Notes: generated by a model from the letters alone, not told the origin. Shown: positions 40,889 to 52,694, counted from the stretch's first letter. The stretch is DNA of 64,000 bases from Campylobacter sp. MIT 12-8780 (GCF_006864535.1 NZ_QHLL01000002.1:124001-188000), one strand, 5' to 3'. Program-made: numbers and translations.

Positions 40889-42377
40889 ATAAAGCCTTTT
40901 TATCTATTTTGCCATTTTGATTGAGTTTGAAATGTTTTAAGGCCATAAATTTACTTGGCAGCATATAAGATGGTAATTTATCCTTTAAAAAGCCTTTAAA
41001 ATCAAGCTCTTTAAGCTCGCTTTCATAAAAGCAAATAATGCGTTCATCTTTATAAATACAAGCGCAGTTTTTAATGTCCTTATGAGCATTTATAATGCTT
41101 TCTATCTCGCCAAGTTCTACTCTGTGTCCTTTGATTTTGATTTGATTATCCTTGCGTCCATAGCATAAAAGCTCGCCAAATTCATTATAAGCGACAATAT
41201 CGCCTGTTTTATACACTAAGTCTAAATAAGCATTATGTAAGGGGTTTTGTATAAAGGCAAGACTTGTTTTGTCTTTATCGTTATAATAGCCCAAAGCAAG
41301 GCTAGTTCCACGCACAAAAAGCTCGCCCTTAACACCAACTTGCTCTTCATCGACAAGCTTTAAGTTTTCATCAAAGACTAGAAGCTGGGTATTATGACAA
41401 GCCTTACCTATAGGCAAAATATCCTCATCTTTAAAGTTTCTATTTACCTTATAAAAGCAACACACATCAGTAATTTCAGTAGGTCCATATAAATTTGCAT
41501 ATTCTGCCTTAGGCAAATGCTTTCTCCAATAATTTAAAGCCTTATTTGGCATGATTTCTCCACAAAATAATACCTTTTTAAGCTTGCTTAGCTTTAGTTC
41601 ATCTAAAGCCTGAGTATTAGCAAAATAAATCAAAACCGAAGGCACCCAAAAAATCATGCTGATATGATGTTGTTCAAGATAGCTTAAAACCTTAGCAGGA
41701 AAGGCAAAAAGTGAATTTTCAAGTATGTGCACACAAGCTCCAGCTTTTATGCTTGAAAATATATCTAAGATAGAATTATCAAAATAAAAAGGGGCTTGAT
41801 TAGCTAAAATTTCATGTTCATCAAGTTTGAAAGTCTCACACACCCAAAAAGTATAATCAATCACGCTTTTATGAGCAATGCTTACACCCTTTGGTAAGCC
41901 TGTGCTTCCACTTGTAAAAAATACATATAATAAATTTGTGTCAATATGCTTTTCTTTAGCTTTTATAAGGGCATTTTCATTGATTTTAAAGTTAGAAAAA
42001 TCTTCACAATACAAGGTTTTTATTCCCAAAAACTCAAAATCATACGCTTTGCTTGTGATTAAAAGCTTAGGCTTTAATACTGTTTTGATCTTTTCAAGCC
42101 TTTCTTTTGGACTTTTTTCATCAAGTAGGGTATAAAAATGTCCACTTTTTGCTACCCCAAAAAAGCTTATTAAACAAGCTATGCCCTTTGGCAGTAAGAT
42201 AAGCACACTTTCTTGAGTAAAACTGTGTTTTAAATGACTTAAAATTTCACTAGCAAGCTTTTGGCTAAGGGTATTAAAATCCTTATAATTTATACTTAAA
42301 TCGCCCTCAACAAAGGCCGTTTTTTCAGGGTATAATTGCACACTTTTTTGTAAAAAATCATCAATATGTCTTATCAT
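40875..42377 (-). CDS. Amino-acid adenylation enzyme (AMP-binding, DltA-like)
   Basis: A stand-alone adenylation enzyme of 500 residues that would activate a carboxylate with ATP and load it on the neighbouring ACP. The core motifs are clear: FFTSGSTGLPKGVSIAHKSV near 167 (A3), NLYGPTEITDVC near 295 (A5), GELFVRGTSLALGYYND near 345 (A6), YKTGDIVAYNEFGELLCYGR near 390 (A7), QIKIKGHRVELGEIE near 415 (A8) and NQNGKIDKKAL at the C-terminus (A10). Substrate specificity cannot be read by eye. C. jejuni Cj1307 is the positional counterpart. It overlaps the DUF4910 gene by 4 bases (ATGA). Confidence 0.87.
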   Translation of the reverse strand: MIRHIDDFLQKSVQLYPEKTAFVEGDLSINYKDFNTLSQKLASEILSHLKHSFTQESVLILLPKGIACLISFFGVAKSGHFYTLLDEKSPKERLEKIKTVLKPKLLITSKAYDFEFLGIKTLYCEDFSNFKINENALIKAKEKHIDTNLLYVFFTSGSTGLPKGVSIAHKSVIDYTFWVCETFKLDEHEILANQAPFYFDNSILDIFSSIKAGACVHILENSLFAFPAKVLSYLEQHHISMIFWVPSVLIYFANTQALDELKLSKLKKVLFCGEIMPNKALNYWRKHLPKAEYANLYGPTEITDVCCFYKVNRNFKDEDILPIGKACHNTQLLVFDENLKLVDEEQVGVKGELFVRGTSLALGYYNDKDKTSLAFIQNPLHNAYLDLVYKTGDIVAYNEFGELLCYGRKDNQIKIKGHRVELGEIESIINAHKDIKNCACIYKDERIICFYESELKELDFKGFLKDKLPSYMLPSKFMALKHFKLNQNGKIDKKALYELV

Positions 42378-43677
42378 GAGTTTACCTTTTTAATGAGTTT
42401 GTGTTTTAATAACTTTTCTATACATTCTCTAAGTTCATAAGCTTTTATGCCAAGTTTATCAGCTATATCTATGCAGTCATTTTGTGCGTTGCAAAAAGCA
42501 AGAAAGTTTGCAATAAGAGGAGGGGAATTGAGTAAGCTTAAGGTTGGATAAAGTCCTCTTTTGCCTAAATTTGGCTCGCAAAAACACTCACTTTTATATA
42601 CAGCATTGATTTCTAGGTTGCAAATAAGCTGGATCATAGTCTCAAGGGAGTTAAATAAACCCTTAGCACTGATGAAGTTAAGATTATCTAAGCTAGTGTG
42701 GTATTCTTTAAAGTCCCCATACCTTGTCCTACATAGCCCAACTACTGGTAAATTGACATTTGGGGAGCAGTATTGCCTCTCATCGCTTCCCCTGTCTAAG
42801 AAGCTAAATTCTTTAAAATTTTCTTTATTTTTAAATGTGTGTAAGGCTATTTTATCAGCTAAAGTGTTGGCATTTGGGCTGTGAATGAGCGAATAAGCCT
42901 CATCATCGCCCATGCAAGAAAGCACAAAGCCAGCTTTTACTCGTTTTTGTAAGTGTTTAAGATGTTTGCTTAGATAGACTATAGAACCTATGGTTTCAGG
43001 CACAAAAACAAAACGATAATTATATTTTAAATGCCCCCCCCCATGAGCGTAATTTTGCAAGTGCTTGGCTAAAAAGCAAGCTACAATAGGACCGCTAAGT
43101 TCATTATTTGCCATAGAAGGATGGCATAAATAGCTTGAAATAAGCACTTCATCTTTGCTTTTTGTGCTAGAAGGTATGAGTAAATCAGCATAGTTTAAAA
43201 CCCCATTTTCATCATGCTTTGCGTCTATAAAGACCTTGTATTTACCACTTTTTAGCTTTAAACGTTCATTATGTGCTATACAAAAACCCCAACGCTTTTT
43301 ATAATAACTCGTTACATAAGGGATAGCTTCAGGTAAATACTCAAGCGAATATAAATGCTCATTAAGCTCATCTAAGCTAAGTTCTTTATCAATGGAGGTG
43401 GAGAAATTTAAAAGATGAAGATTATTTTGCTTAAAATCACAAATTTTTTTGCCCTCAGGAGTGATGATGAAGGCTTCTTTAACGCTATATTCAGGAGGCA
43501 CAAGCCAGTCAAATACTTGAGTGCCACTTTTAATGCTGTGAATGTTTAAGGCATTGTTTAAGTTTTCATTTAAAATTCCAAGACTTTGTCTAAAGCCCTC
43601 GCCAGTAATGCTTCTAAAAAGCGGAAAAAGCCTTGAAGCTAGAGCGTGCATTTGCTTGCCTAAATTTGCGTTTAAAT

Positions 43678-43684
<7 letters not shown>
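42374..43684 (-). CDS. DUF4910 / aminopeptidase-like protein, phase variable (ON)
   Basis: A 436-residue protein of the DUF4910 (formerly DUF2172) aminopeptidase-like family, counterpart of C. jejuni Cj1295. LFPLFRSITGEGFRQSL near 18, VFDWLVPPEYSVKEAFI near 60, ISSYLCHPSMANNELSGPIVACFLAKHL near 185-212 and RGSDERQYCSPNVNLPVVGLCR near 295 keep the metal-ligand-like HP...N and D/E positions of M28-type enzymes. A G9 tract (43034-43042) encodes Gly3 between AHG and HLKY in a predicted loop and is in frame. The ATG at 43684 overlaps the pseC stop. In C. jejuni the homologue affects a Pse derivative; the reaction is unsettled. Confidence 0.82.
43034..43042 (-). repeat. G9 tract, DUF4910 gene (ON)
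   Basis: C9 on the plus strand, followed on the coding strand by CATTTAAA. A one-base slip would truncate the protein near residue 215. Confidence 0.92.
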
Positions 43685-45815
<2,131 letters not shown>

Positions 45816-45847
45816 TCAATTTATCCTAAGTCTTTAAATTTTTATTT

Positions 45848-45865
45848 TAGCAATAATCGTTCCAA
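45848..45865 (-). promoter_or_regulatory. Sigma-54-type promoter of pseB
   Basis: The minus strand reads TTGGAACGATTATTGCTA with GG at 45863-45862 and GC at 45851-45850, exactly 10 bases apart. It has the same TTGGAAC and TTGCT halves as the flagellin promoter at 4061-4078. Confidence 0.75.
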
Positions 45866-45875
45866 AATCAGCTTT

Positions 45876-46436
45876 TCATTTTAAAATTCTTGGCAAAGTT
45901 ATGCCTTTTTGGTTTTGATACTTGCCTTTTTTATCTGCATAAGTGGTATCGCATTTCTCATCACCTTCTAAAAAGAGCACCTGGGCTATGCCCTCATTGG
46001 CATAAATTTTTGCTGGCAAAGGCGTGGTATTTGAAATTTCTATAGTGATATGTCCTTCAAAACCCGGCTCAAAAGGGGTAACATTAACGATAATGCCACA
46101 CCTTGCATAAGTGCTTTTGCCAAGACAAATAGCTAAAACATTATCAGGCATTTTAAAATACTCTAAAGTCCTAGCTAATGCAAAGGAATTTGCTGGCACT
46201 ATACACACATCGCCTTCAAAATCAACGACATTGGCTTCAAGAAAATTTTTTGGATCAACCACGGTTGAATTGACATTAGTAAAGATTTTAAACTCCCTAC
46301 CCACGCGTATATCATAGCCATAGCTTGAAAGCCCATAACTCACCACGCCTTTGCCTATATTTGCTTCACAAAATGGCTCTATCATTTTATGTTCTAATGC
46401 CATTTTTCGTATCCAATTATCTGCTTTTAAGCCCAT
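45876..46436 (-). CDS. dcd: dCTP deaminase
   Basis: Deaminates dCTP to dUTP for thymidylate synthesis, cytoplasmic homotrimer, 186 residues. Family blocks are [13 protein letters not shown] at the N-terminus, [16 protein letters not shown] near 36, [54 protein letters not shown] split across residues 85-140 (catalytic Glu in the GFEGHITIE part), and GIAQVLF near 150. It lies just upstream of pseB, as in C. jejuni Cj1292, and has its own promoter. Confidence 0.93.
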   Translation of the reverse strand: MGLKADNWIRKMALEHKMIEPFCEANIGKGVVSYGLSSYGYDIRVGREFKIFTNVNSTVVDPKNFLEANVVDFEGDVCIVPANSFALARTLEYFKMPDNVLAICLGKSTYARCGIIVNVTPFEPGFEGHITIEISNTTPLPAKIYANEGIAQVLFLEGDEKCDTTYADKKGKYQNQKGITLPRILK

Positions 46437-46461
46437 ATTTTACCTTTGTTTTTAATTTGAA

Positions 46462-46467
46462 ATTATA
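46462..46467 (-). promoter_or_regulatory. -10 box of dcd
   Basis: TATAAT on the minus strand, 25 bases before the dcd start, in the divergent dcd/accB gap. Confidence 0.55.
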
Positions 46468-46541
46468 CTTGAAATTTATCAAATTTTAATTACTTTCATA
46501 ATAAAATCTCATTTTTAATCCCAAAATTTTAAATCTTTGGG

Positions 46542-46547
46542 TATAAT
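46542..46547 (+). promoter_or_regulatory. -10 box of accB
   Basis: GGGTATAATTTAGG, with the start codon 36 bases downstream behind TTAGGAGATTTT. Confidence 0.6.
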
Positions 46548-46582
46548 TTAGGATTAAGTTCTTAACAAAATTAGGAGATTTT

Positions 46583-47035
46583 ATGACTAAGGAAGAAATT
46601 AAAGAATTAATGGCTTTATTTGCAGAAGCTAATATCAGTAAGATTAAGATCAAAGAACAAGATGGCTTTGAAATCGAGCTTGAAAGAGAGGTTTGCGAGC
46701 CAGCTCCAGCTCTTGTATGTCCTCCACAAACTGTAGCCCCACAACCTATAAATGTTAATGTTGTCAATGAAGCTTCCCCAAATAAAAAACACAACCAACC
46801 AACCCTAAACAGCCCAATGGTAGGCACTTTCTATCAAGCCCCAAGCCCTGGTGCGGCAAGCTTTGTCAAAGCTGGCTCAAGTGTTAAAAAGGGCGATACT
46901 ATAGGCATTATCGAGGCGATGAAGATCATGAATGAAATTCAAGCTGAGTATGATTGTAGGATAGTTGAGGTTTTAGTTGCTGATGGGCAACCTGTTGAGT
47001 TTGATATGCCTTTATTTGTTGTGGAGAAAATTTAA
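46583..47035 (+). CDS. accB: Biotin carboxyl carrier protein of acetyl-CoA carboxylase
   Basis: Carries the biotin that shuttles CO2 in malonyl-CoA synthesis. The 150-residue product has the Lys/Glu-rich N-terminus (MTKEEIKELMALFAEANISK), a Pro/Ala-rich linker around 45-75, and a biotinyl domain from about 77 with the EAMKIMNE motif; Lys at 114 is the biotin site. AGGAG precedes the ATG. The stop overlaps the accC ATG by one base (TAATG). Confidence 0.94.
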   Translation: MTKEEIKELMALFAEANISKIKIKEQDGFEIELEREVCEPAPALVCPPQTVAPQPINVNVVNEASPNKKHNQPTLNSPMVGTFYQAPSPGAASFVKAGSSVKKGDTIGIIEAMKIMNEIQAEYDCRIVEVLVADGQPVEFDMPLFVVEKI

Positions 47036-48366
47036 TGGAAATCAAAAGCGTTTTAATCGCAAATCGCGGTGAAATAGCTCTGCGAGCCTTAAGAACTATC
47101 AAAGAAATGGGAAAAAAGGCAATTTGCGTGTATTCAAAAGCTGATAAAGATGCCCTTTATTTAAGATATGCAGATGCAAACATTTGCATAGGTGATGCAA
47201 GAAGCACAGAGAGTTATTTAAATATACCAAATATCATCTCAGCGGCTGAAATTTCTGAAGCTGACGCTATTTTTCCGGGCTATGGTTTTTTAAGTGAAAA
47301 TCAAAATTTTGTTGAAATTTGTGCTAGGCATAACATTAAATTCATAGGTCCTTCAGTAGAAGCTATGGCTTTAATGTCTGATAAAAGTAAAGCAAAACAA
47401 ATGATGCAAAGAGCTGGAGTGCCTGTGATCCCCGGAAGTGATGGGGCTTTAAAAGGTGTTGAAGCGGCTAAAAAGTTAGCTAAAGAAATAGGCTATCCTA
47501 TCATTTTAAAAGCTGCAGCTGGCGGGGGCGGACGCGGTATGCGCGTGGTAGAAAGAGAAGCCGATATAGAAAAAGCCTTTTGGTCAGCAGAAAGTGAAGC
47601 CATGACAGCCTTTGGTGATGGCACTATGTATATGGAAAAATACATTCAAAATCCACGTCACATAGAAGTGCAAGTCATAGGTGATAGCTTTGGCAATGTC
47701 ATTCACATAGGCGAAAGAGATTGCTCTATGCAAAGACGTCATCAAAAACTCATCGAAGAAAGCCCTGCGATTTTACTTGATGAAAAAACAAGAGCAAAGC
47801 TTTTGGATACGGCTATAAAAGCAGCTAAGGCTATAGGCTATGAAGGAGCTGGAACCTTTGAATTTTTGGTGGATAAAAATTTAGATTTTTATTTTATCGA
47901 GATGAATACGCGCTTGCAGGTTGAACACTGCGTAAGTGAGATGATAAGCGGGGTTGATATTATCGAGCAGATGATAAAAGTGGCTGAAGGTTACGCTTTA
48001 CCAGCTCAAGAAACTATCAAGCTAAGAGGGCATAGCATAGAATGCCGCATTACAGCTGAAGATCCAAAAAGTTTTGTGCCAAGTCCGGGCAAAATCACTA
48101 AATATGTCCCACCAGCTGGACGCAATGTAAGAATGGAAAGTCATTGCTATCAAGGCTATAGCGTGCCTCCTTATTATGATTCTATGATAGGAAAGCTTGT
48201 GGTTTGGGGCGAGGATAGAAACAGAGCTATTGCAAAGATGAAAGTGGCTTTAGATGAATTAATCGTTTCTGGCATTAAAACCACACGAGATTTTCACTCT
48301 GCTATGATGGAAAATCCAGACTTTTTAAACAATACCTTTGACACCAATTACCTTGCAAGACACTAA
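47035..48366 (+). CDS. accC: Biotin carboxylase subunit of acetyl-CoA carboxylase
   Basis: ATP-dependent carboxylation of biotin on AccB. The 443-residue ATP-grasp enzyme shows IKSVLIANRGEIALRALRT at the N-terminus, FPGYGFLSENQNF near 81, ILKAAAGGGGRGMRVV near 157 (Gly-rich ATP loop), HIGERDCSMQRRHQKLIEESPA near 222, and FIEMNTRLQVEHCVSEMI near 285 with the metal ligands and catalytic Arg. Length is normal. It is followed by a hairpin terminator. Confidence 0.95.
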   Translation: MEIKSVLIANRGEIALRALRTIKEMGKKAICVYSKADKDALYLRYADANICIGDARSTESYLNIPNIISAAEISEADAIFPGYGFLSENQNFVEICARHNIKFIGPSVEAMALMSDKSKAKQMMQRAGVPVIPGSDGALKGVEAAKKLAKEIGYPIILKAAAGGGGRGMRVVEREADIEKAFWSAESEAMTAFGDGTMYMEKYIQNPRHIEVQVIGDSFGNVIHIGERDCSMQRRHQKLIEESPAILLDEKTRAKLLDTAIKAAKAIGYEGAGTFEFLVDKNLDFYFIEMNTRLQVEHCVSEMISGVDIIEQMIKVAEGYALPAQETIKLRGHSIECRITAEDPKSFVPSPGKITKYVPPAGRNVRMESHCYQGYSVPPYYDSMIGKLVVWGEDRNRAIAKMKVALDELIVSGIKTTRDFHSAMMENPDFLNNTFDTNYLARH

Positions 48367-48408
48367 AAGGCTAAAGGGCGAGTGAAGTTTGTCAGCCCTT
48401 TAGCTTTT
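48365..48408 (+). terminator. Terminator after accC
   Basis: AAAAGGCTAAAGGGC and GCCCTTTAGCTTTT form a 14-bp stem with one bulge and a 15-base loop, ending in TTTT. Confidence 0.75.
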
Positions 48409-48438
48409 CAACTCAGCAAAACACAAAGATAAATTTGC

Positions 48439-48444
48439 TATGAT
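48439..48444 (+). promoter_or_regulatory. Possible -10 box of the GlnD-like gene
   Basis: TTTGCTATGATAC: TATGAT with an extended TG two bases before it. It lies about 50 bases before the TTG start. Confidence 0.4.
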
Positions 48445-48494
48445 ACCATCTGCAAAAAGTTTTATCATCAAAATACTAAAAAAAGAGGTTAGAT

Positions 48495-50894
48495 TTGCAA
48501 AGCAAATTTCAAGAACTTAAAAATGATTTAAACGCCTTTAAAGCAAGTTATGGCAAGCTTTTTTTAAAACAGGGCTCTTTTAGCTTGTATTATTCTAAAG
48601 AAGTGGATAATTTTGTAAAAAAAACCTTTAAAATCATACTTGAGGATTTTTTTGAGGATTTTTTACCAGATGATGAAAGTGTGCCTTTGTGTATCTTAGC
48701 ACATCATCAGTATGCAGATTTTAAACTTGCAGCTTATGAGAACTTGCCCTTACTTTTTGTGTATAAAGATGTGCCTGCGTATCATTTAAAACCTATTATG
48801 AAGGCTTTTATTGCCGCTTTAAACGATCTTGGCTTTGTTATGCAAGCTGAAATTTGCGAGCTAAATGGACTTGCAAGCAAAGCAAAACTTGGACTTGATC
48901 TGCTAAATTTAAGGTATTTGTGCGGTTCAAAAGCCTTATTTAAAGCTGTAAAAGAAACAAGCACGTTTTATCTACAAAATCACAAACTCGAGCTAGCAAA
49001 CAAACTTTTAAGCCAACTCAACCACACTCAAACGCCTTTTATCGCTCAAGAATTTGATATCAAAAAAGACTTTGGCGGACTTGATAATTATCTTTTGCTT
49101 CGTTCTTTGCTTTTGTTGTTTAAAAACTCCCCTCAAAGTTACGCCCTTGAGTTTATCGATGAAAACGAGTTAAGCGAGCTAAGGCTGGCTATGGATTTTT
49201 TGCTTTCTTTAAAATCTGCTTTAAATATAGAGCATTCAAAAGATGAAGATGAATTTCAGCTTGCAAAGCTTGATTTTTTAAGCAAACTTATGCAAAAAAA
49301 AGATAAAAAAAGCGTTGATGCAAAAAAGGCTTTGCTACAAAAAGCGATGAGTTCAATGCAAACAAGTGGAATTTATGCTCTTTATCTACAAAAATGTATT
49401 CAAAACCTGCTTGATAAGAATGAAAATTTAAGCAAAATCGGGCATTTCAAGCAAGATCAAAAAGGCGTAATTTATCTTGATGAACATATGCAGTTTCAAA
49501 ATGCAAGCGAGTTTTTAGCCGCTTTAAATTCCCTTGAAGATAAGCCTTTGGAATTTGACATTAGTGTTTTGATGAGCTTGCGTCGTTTAAGGGTGCAAAA
49601 AGATGATTTTGAAGAGCTTCTTAAGCATTTTAAACAAAGTCTTTACCGCAAACACAGCTTTTCTTTACTCAAGCTTTTCTTTGACAGCTCCTTTTTAAGC
49701 ATAATGCTTAAGCCCTTAGCTTCATTTCGCTTTTTACTTAGCGAGGAAGGAGCTTACAGCCTTGATGAAAATGCCTTACTTTGCCTTAAAGAGCTTGAGC
49801 TAAGCTTTGATGAGTTTGAATGCTTTAAGGCTTTAAATGCTGATGAAACAATGATCTTAAAGCTAAGTGTTGTGATGAGTGCGATTGAGGCTGAAAATGA
49901 AGTTTCTTTAGCAAACATTTATCGATCATATTGTGCAAAACTTAGCTTAAATGCTGATTTGGTAGAATTTGGCTTAAGAGTGTTTAAAAATTTTAATGCC
50001 ATGAAAGATATCATCGAAAAAGAAGATATTTATAATGAAACCATTATCTTTACGCTCATTAGTCGTCTTGAAAATGAAAAAACTTTGCGTTTGATTCACG
50101 CTTTAACTCTTATCAATGCACGAGTTTTACATATCACGCATGATTTTTATTTTAGAAGTCTTGAAAAACTGCTTTTAAATGCTTTGGCTGGCTTTGAAGA
50201 TGTGAATTACCTTGATGAGATCGCAAGAAGGGTAAAAAAAGAGCAAACCTTAAAGCGAAGCAAGGTATTTTTAGATCAAAGCAGTATCTTGCAAGATAAG
50301 ATCACACATATAGTTTCAAACCTTTTCATCATCAAAAATAGCTTTGAAGATATAGTAAAAATTGCCAAAATCGCCCAGCAAAAAGACTTTAGTTTTAGCT
50401 TTAACAACGAAAAAAATCTCATCTTAGAAATGATAGCTTTAAAGCAATTTGATATCGCTAGTATTTTAAATGCGCTCAGTAGTCTAAACCTTATCTTTAT
50501 GAGCTTTTTTCAGCTTTTTGATGAAAAAATTTATCTTAAATTTGAGTATTCAAATACCATAAGTGATATTCAAAAACAAAAACTCACTCAACTTTTAGAG
50601 CAAAATTTAGTGCATAAAAACAAGATAGAGCTAAAAAAACCAAGCATTAAAAAAGATGAGCTAAAATTTGATTTAGAGTATTCAAAAAGCTATGTTAAGC
50701 TCAATCTTAATGCCAAAGATCAGCAAGGCTTAATGGCTTTTGTAATGCACGAGTTTAAACGTTTTGATTTGAATTTAAGCGCAGCTAAAATTCAAACGAT
50801 CAAAGGACGCACACGCAATAGTTTTTATTTTGAAAAAAACGAAAATTTATTGCAAAACAAAGATAAACTCATCAAATCCCTAACAAGCGAGTAA
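48495..50894 (+). CDS. GlnD-like protein with C-terminal ACT domain
   Basis: A 799-residue cytoplasmic protein in the position of C. jejuni Cj1367c, annotated there as a nucleotidyltransferase related to GlnD. The start is TTG at 48495 with AGAGG eight bases upstream. The C-terminal ~70 residues (YVKLNLNAKDQQGLMAFVMHEF to KTIKGRTRNSFYF-like sequence) form an ACT domain as in GlnD. The N-terminal part has LLFVYKD near 77 but I do not see the GGxGRxELxxxSDxD uridylyltransferase signature or an HD motif. It may be a degenerate or repurposed family member. It ends 3 bases before glmS. Confidence 0.6.
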   Translation: MQSKFQELKNDLNAFKASYGKLFLKQGSFSLYYSKEVDNFVKKTFKIILEDFFEDFLPDDESVPLCILAHHQYADFKLAAYENLPLLFVYKDVPAYHLKPIMKAFIAALNDLGFVMQAEICELNGLASKAKLGLDLLNLRYLCGSKALFKAVKETSTFYLQNHKLELANKLLSQLNHTQTPFIAQEFDIKKDFGGLDNYLLLRSLLLLFKNSPQSYALEFIDENELSELRLAMDFLLSLKSALNIEHSKDEDEFQLAKLDFLSKLMQKKDKKSVDAKKALLQKAMSSMQTSGIYALYLQKCIQNLLDKNENLSKIGHFKQDQKGVIYLDEHMQFQNASEFLAALNSLEDKPLEFDISVLMSLRRLRVQKDDFEELLKHFKQSLYRKHSFSLLKLFFDSSFLSIMLKPLASFRFLLSEEGAYSLDENALLCLKELELSFDEFECFKALNADETMILKLSVVMSAIEAENEVSLANIYRSYCAKLSLNADLVEFGLRVFKNFNAMKDIIEKEDIYNETIIFTLISRLENEKTLRLIHALTLINARVLHITHDFYFRSLEKLLLNALAGFEDVNYLDEIARRVKKEQTLKRSKVFLDQSSILQDKITHIVSNLFIIKNSFEDIVKIAKIAQQKDFSFSFNNEKNLILEMIALKQFDIASILNALSSLNLIFMSFFQLFDEKIYLKFEYSNTISDIQKQKLTQLLEQNLVHKNKIELKKPSIKKDELKFDLEYSKSYVKLNLNAKDQQGLMAFVMHEFKRFDLNLSAAKIQTIKGRTRNSFYFEKNENLLQNKDKLIKSLTSE

Positions 50895-50897
50895 AAA

Positions 50898-52694
50898 ATG
50901 TGTGGAATAGTAGGCTACATAGGCAAGAAAGAAAAAAAAGAACTCATCATCAGCGGTTTAAAAGAACTAGAATATAGAGGCTATGATAGTGCTGGGCTAG
51001 CAGTGATGAAAGAAAATGAACTTGACTTTTTCAAAGCTGTTGGCAAGCTTGAAAATTTAAGCAATAAATGCAAAAACTTCACAAGCGAGGGCTTAGGCGT
51101 AGCCATAGGACACACGCGTTGGGCAACACATGGTAAGCCAACAGAGATCAATGCTCACCCTCATCTAGGGCAATATTCTTGCGTTATTCACAATGGCATT
51201 ATAGAAAATTACAAAGAGCTTAAAGATAAGCTTGAAAGCAAGGGCGTAAGCTTTTTAAGTCAAACAGATACTGAAGTTATCGTGGCTTTGTTTGAATTTT
51301 ATGCAAGCACACATGAGCCTTTTGAAGCCTTTAAGCTGACTATAAAAGAGCTAAAAGGGGCTTTTGCTATACTTTTGGTGAGTAAAAAAAGTCCAGATTG
51401 TATATATTTTGCTAAAAATGCTGCACCTTTAATCATAGGCAAAAATGCCTCAAATGAGCTGTATTTTGCTTCAGGTGATGCAGCTTTGATAGGACATGTT
51501 GATGAGGTGGTGTATCTTGAAGACTTAAGTTATGGCAAAGCTAGCCCAAATTCGCTTGAAGTATATGAAAACAATACGCTTAAAAACTTACACTTTAGCA
51601 AACTTTCTCAAGATAAATCCTACGCCCAAAAAGATGGCTTTCGCTTTTTTATGGAAAAAGAAATTTATGAGCAAAGCCGTGTTTTAAGCGAGGTTTTAAT
51701 GGGACGTGTTGAGGGTGAAAGCATAGTTTTTGATGAGCTTAAAAGTGAGGACTTAACAGCCTTTGATGAGATCACTTTGTGTGCGTGTGGCACGAGCTAT
51801 CATGCGGCTTTGGTGGCAAGTTATTTGTTTGAAAGAGTGGCAAAAATCAGAGCTAGGGTTGAAATAGCCAGCGAGTTTCGCTATAAAGAAGGCATTATCA
51901 AGAAAAATTCACTTTTCATCGTCATCTCTCAAAGCGGAGAAACAGCTGATACGCTTGAAGCTTTAAAGATCGCTAAAGAAAAAGGTGCAAAAAGCTTTGC
52001 GATTTGCAATGTAGATAATTCAAGCATAGTTCGCCTTGCAGATTTAAGTATTTTAACAAGAGCTGGCATAGAAAAAGGCGTAGCAAGCACCAAAGCCTTT
52101 GCTTCTCAAGTGCTTACCTTGTGGCTCATCGTTTTATATATAGCTCAAAAAAAGCAATTTAATATCAGCAAAGACATAAAAGCACTTTTACACACTCCAA
52201 GTGTGGTTGTCGTTCAAAGTAAGCTTCATGAAAAAATCCACCGCCTTAGCAAGCGTTACTTAGATGGGCATGGCTTTTTTTACATAGGACGCGATGTATT
52301 TTATCCTTTAGCTTTAGAAGGGGCTTTAAAGCTTAAAGAGCTTAGTTATCTGCATGCTGAGGGCTATCCAAGTGGAGAGATGAAGCACGGACCTATAGCC
52401 TTAGCTGATACCAAGCTTTACACCATAGCCTTAATGCCAAAAAATATGCTTTATGATAAAACAAAGTCAAATGTTGAAGAACTCATCGCAAGGGATTCAA
52501 CCTTACTTTGTATCTCGCCGCTTGAGTTTGACTTAAGTGATGATTTTATCAAAACTTCAGAGCAAGAACATTATATGTGTGAGTTTTTTGAGATGATGCT
52601 CATCACTCAGCTTTTAGCTCTTGAAATTTCTGTGCGTCTAGGCAATGATGTGGATATGCCAAGAAATTTAGCCAAATCAGTTACGGTGGAGTGA
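50898..52694 (+). CDS. glmS: Glutamine-fructose-6-phosphate aminotransferase
   Basis: Makes glucosamine-6-phosphate, feeding UDP-GlcNAc for peptidoglycan and for the pse pathway in this window. The 598-residue product starts MCGIVGYIG with the catalytic Cys after Met removal; HTRWATHGKPTEINAHPH near 75-92 and NGIIENYKELK near 99 complete the glutaminase domain. Two SIS domains follow (CGTSYHAALVASYLFE near 296, SQSGETADTLEALKIAK near 343, and EGYPSGEMKHGPIAL near 485), ending MPRNLAKSVTVE as usual. It lies 3 bases after the GlnD-like gene. Confidence 0.96.
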   Translation: MCGIVGYIGKKEKKELIISGLKELEYRGYDSAGLAVMKENELDFFKAVGKLENLSNKCKNFTSEGLGVAIGHTRWATHGKPTEINAHPHLGQYSCVIHNGIIENYKELKDKLESKGVSFLSQTDTEVIVALFEFYASTHEPFEAFKLTIKELKGAFAILLVSKKSPDCIYFAKNAAPLIIGKNASNELYFASGDAALIGHVDEVVYLEDLSYGKASPNSLEVYENNTLKNLHFSKLSQDKSYAQKDGFRFFMEKEIYEQSRVLSEVLMGRVEGESIVFDELKSEDLTAFDEITLCACGTSYHAALVASYLFERVAKIRARVEIASEFRYKEGIIKKNSLFIVISQSGETADTLEALKIAKEKGAKSFAICNVDNSSIVRLADLSILTRAGIEKGVASTKAFASQVLTLWLIVLYIAQKKQFNISKDIKALLHTPSVVVVQSKLHEKIHRLSKRYLDGHGFFYIGRDVFYPLALEGALKLKELSYLHAEGYPSGEMKHGPIALADTKLYTIALMPKNMLYDKTKSNVEELIARDSTLLCISPLEFDLSDDFIKTSEQEHYMCEFFEMMLITQLLALEISVRLGNDVDMPRNLAKSVTVE

